64,000 nucleotides of DNA from Xiphophorus maculatus. Taxonomy: Eukaryota > Chordata > Actinopteri > Cyprinodontiformes > Poeciliidae. Location of the stretch: the NCBI RefSeq assembly GCF_002775205.1, contig NC_036459.1, forward strand, positions 152,501 to 216,500, given 5' to 3'. The notes below the pieces were generated by a model. That model was not told the DNA's origin. It searched no databases and saw nothing but the letters and a program-made list of their open reading frames with translations. Of the stretch, positions 61,901-64,000 are shown in pieces. The first letter of the stretch is position 1; each line of letters opens with the position of its first letter. Both the position numbers and the translations under genes were made by a program.

Positions 61901-63960
61901 AGATGAAGATCTGAGGAAGAGGAAGCTGGAGGCTTAATGTTAAAGTTTAATACTGAAAGCAAAATGGAGAGAAAGCAAGATGAGAAGAAAAACGAAAAAT
62001 AAATGAACTAAATAAAAAAACTAAGAATGTCTCACCAAGGAATCCACAGCAGGTAAAGTAAAACTCTTCTGTTCACCTTCTATGTTAACATCACTGCTGT
62101 CTAACTGAAACAGTTCATCTGAACTGAACTGAACTGAACTGAGCTGAACTGAACTGAGCTGAACTGAAGATGGTTTGGATCAGGAACAGGTTCATGTGGA
62201 GCTTTTATGTCGTGTGTAACTAAAAAGCAGATATAACCCAGTCCTGTTTGGACTCGGTGTCTCTTCCATCAGAACCACCAGAACCATCATCCAGAGTCTA
62301 ACTGGGTCACAGGAAGCTGGACGTTCCCAGGCCCAGTTATGCTCCCAGTTTGTCCATAATCCCAGTTTAACTTTGAGGATTTTTCCAGATTTTGCTGAGC
62401 TCGGCGTGATGATGGTTCTGACCTGGTGGAATCATCAGAACCAGTTTCTCCATCCAGTTGTAGATGTTTCCGTCTCCCACTGCTTCAGGACTTCCTGGTT
62501 TCTGACCAATCAGGGAGCAGAGAGACACGCCCCTCTCACCGGCTGGTTCTGGAGGAACTGGACCTGAAGGTTCTGAGTTTGTCTAATGTTTCCCACTCTG
62601 GGTCATTTTGAGGCTCATGGTGCGGTTGGAAGGAATCACCATAGCAACCAGTTTCTCATGTCAGCCATCTTGGCTGCCTCCTTTAGGCGTTGGCTTTCTC
62701 AGGAACAGGAAGAAGGCAGCAGGTGCCTTTCAGAGTAAAGGCTGGTGTAGCAACATGTGGCTGAGGATGATGTGCAGCAGTTTCCTCTGATGAAGGCTTG
62801 ACCTGTACCTGTTGTCTTCCTCCTCCTCCTCCTCCTCCTCCTCCTCCTCCTCCTCCTCCTCCTCCTCCTCCTCCTCCTCCTCCTCCTCCTCCTCCTCCTC
62901 CTCCTCCTCCTCCTCCTCCTCCTCCTCCTCCTCAGGTGTGCGTTCATTACAACAAAGGCTCGGCTCCTCACGGCGGCTGCAGGTTCCAGGACTCCTGCTC
63001 CAAGCTGCACCTGTGCCAGCACTTCCTGCAGGGCGTCTGCCGGTTCGGGCCGCGGTGCAGGCGGCAGCACGCCGTGGACCAGCGCAGCCAGAGCGTCCTG
63101 GAGCAGAGGGGGCTGAGCCGCCAGCTCATCAGAGATCTGCCCGTCATCTACAGGAACGCCCAGCACCTGAACACCACCGCCACATCAGCTGCTGCTGCAT
63201 CACCTGCTGCATCACCTGCTGCAGACGGTGAGCTGAAACACCCTCCTCCGGCACGATGCTGCTCTCACACGTCGCTGTTCCTGGGTTTGTGACGTTACGC
63301 AGTCAGAAATTAACAGCAGTAATTTGGTTTAATTAGCCTGTTGGAAGAGAAAAATCATATTTTCACCATCTGATTCATTCATCTATAAATGTCAGTTTCA
63401 AACTGAATATTTAAGAATGAATCACATGGTGAAAATATTACTGAAAAAAATGAACTGATTTTTTTTCTCTGAATGATTAAATAACCCAGATTACTGCTGT
63501 TAATGTTTTCCAAACGGCGCCTCCTAGTGGACCAAACTCAGCCTGATTGAACATCAGATGTTCAGCAGAGATCAAAGTCTGTAGTTTCACCAAAGCCCAG
63601 AACATGAACAGAGCTGTTCATCATGAACTATCGCCACAGGCTTTTTGTTCTGTATGGAAAATAATCATTTTAAAAAATTTAATCTAACTCTAACTTAGAA
63701 AAGTTCATAAATATACAAGAAAGACTAAATTAATCCCATAAAATGTGAGAAAAAATTGCTTAGAAATCAACACAAATTGAAATGATCAAAATCTAGTATA
63801 AGGTGTGTAAAGGGGATTTTAGCGCCTCCTGCTGTTCAGGTGATGAAATGTTCTGTTTGTGTGTCAGACCCAGATTCTGATCGGTTCTGTAAAGCGGCCC
63901 AGACGGACGAGACGGAGGAGATCTGTCTGCATTTCATCAGGAACAGCTGCAGGTTCCGGG
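58952..63960 (+). CDS. parp12: PARP12-like zinc-finger ADP-ribosyltransferase, 5' part (4 exons)
   Basis: PARP12 is an interferon-induced mono-ADP-ribosyltransferase with N-terminal CCCH zinc fingers. Exons: 58952-59268, 60036-60171, 62936-63227, 63868-63960, giving the first 279 residues; the WWE and catalytic domains lie beyond the window. The N-terminus reads MSSISSVILQATSCLCERRG. CCCH 1 is split between exons 1 and 2 (CRFYVFGNCRFGKGRKLC...H). Exon 2 has QLQEDELFLLLLQNDPQLLP, like the human region before finger 2. CCCH 2 is Cys153/166/172/His176 and CCCH 3 is Cys178/186/192/His196. Exon 4 starts another finger (ICLHFIRNSCRFR). Exon 3 also carries an Ala/Pro/Ser-rich tract (TSAAAASPAASPAAD). 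ZC3HAV1 is the main alternative; the finger spacing and the exon 2 segment favour PARP12. Confidence 0.9.
59269..60035 (+). other. parp12 intron 1
   Basis: 767 bases with no gene and no recognised repeat. Confidence 0.7.
60340..60430 (+). mobile_element. Retroposon 3' tail with (TTCTA)n
   Basis: CTGTAACTGCAAAGTAATTT, CCCTGCTGGGATGAATAAAG and a (TTCTA)n run resemble the 3' end of several fish LINEs, which often end in such simple repeats. The 5' part is not recognisable. Confidence 0.5.
62119..62168. repeat. (GAACT)n / (GAGCT)n pentanucleotide repeat
   Basis: About ten units of GAACT with occasional GAGCT, in parp12 intron 2. Confidence 0.9.
62818..62934. repeat. (TCC)n trinucleotide tract abutting the parp12 exon 3 acceptor
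   Basis: About 38 uninterrupted TCC units run directly into CTCAG, the splice acceptor of exon 3. The tract is pure pyrimidine on the + strand and pure purine on the - strand. It creates long but meaningless poly-Pro, poly-Ser and poly-Arg frames. Confidence 0.97.
63228..63867 (+). other. parp12 intron 3
   Basis: 640 bases, AT-rich in the second half, with nothing recognised. Confidence 0.7.
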
Positions 63961-64000
63961 GTGAGTTCCTCCACATGCAGCTGCTTCAGCTGTTTGGTTT

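Larger units (their letters stand above)
60172..62935 (+). other. parp12 intron 2 (2.8 kb)
   Basis: It contains a retroposon-like 3' tail (60340-60430), a pentanucleotide repeat (62119-62168) and a (TCC)n tract that reaches the exon 3 acceptor (62818-62934). An open frame at 61578-61937 lacks family resemblance. Confidence 0.7.

Noticed and set aside
61578-61937. Possible extra parp12 exon or small gene in intron 2
   Set aside because: The frame has no resemblance to PARP12, and exon 2 joins exon 3 in phase without it.
62699-63292. Long frames of poly-Arg (- strand, 155 codons) and poly-Pro or poly-Ser (+ strand, 139-164 codons)
   Set aside because: They come from reading the (TCC)n tract through into parp12 exon 3. 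The true reading frame enters only at the acceptor.

Overview
This window is nuclear DNA from a teleost fish. The genes have many short exons with GT/AG introns. The introns are compact and rich in (CA)n/(TG)n runs. The transposon set is fish-like: hAT and Tc1-type fragments, an L2 LINE with a TTGA tail, tRNA-derived SINEs and palindromic MITEs. The species cannot be fixed from sequence alone.

Five protein-coding genes lie head to tail on the + strand. (1) ing3, 12 exons, 1129-5305, encodes the PHD-finger subunit of NuA4/TIP60. (2) cped1, 21 modelled exons, 6120-18138, encodes a cadherin-like plus PC-esterase protein. (3) wnt16, 4 exons, 19389-23966, encodes a secreted Wnt ligand. (4) A stabilin-2 gene (stab2), 69 exons, 27845-56525, encodes a giant scavenger receptor of EGF clusters, seven FAS1 domains and a Link domain, with one transmembrane helix and an NPxY tail. 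(5) The 5' end of parp12, 4 exons, 58952-63960, encodes CCCH zinc fingers and runs off the right edge. No gene was found on the - strand; the long minus-strand ORFs are shadows of exons or simple repeats.

The ing3-cped1-wnt16 order matches the conserved vertebrate block known from human 7q31. The genes that follow differ: stab2 and then parp12 sit where human has FAM3C. The genes share no single pathway. ing3 is chromatin regulation, cped1 a secretory-pathway protein, wnt16 signalling, stab2 endothelial clearance of hyaluronan and other ligands, and parp12 interferon-linked ADP-ribosylation.

Non-coding DNA holds most of the oddities. There is a 1 kb AT-rich minisatellite in cped1 intron 9, a self-complementary repeat cluster downstream of wnt16, and a two-variant GC-rich minisatellite upstream of stab2. 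About 115 bp of (TCC)n directly abuts a parp12 splice acceptor. Several non-autonomous transposons have readable target-site duplications. A short GGTTCTG/CAGAACC motif is scattered through nearly all introns. Exon coordinates were read by hand from splice sites, reading phase and remembered family sequences. For all five genes the phases join without a break.
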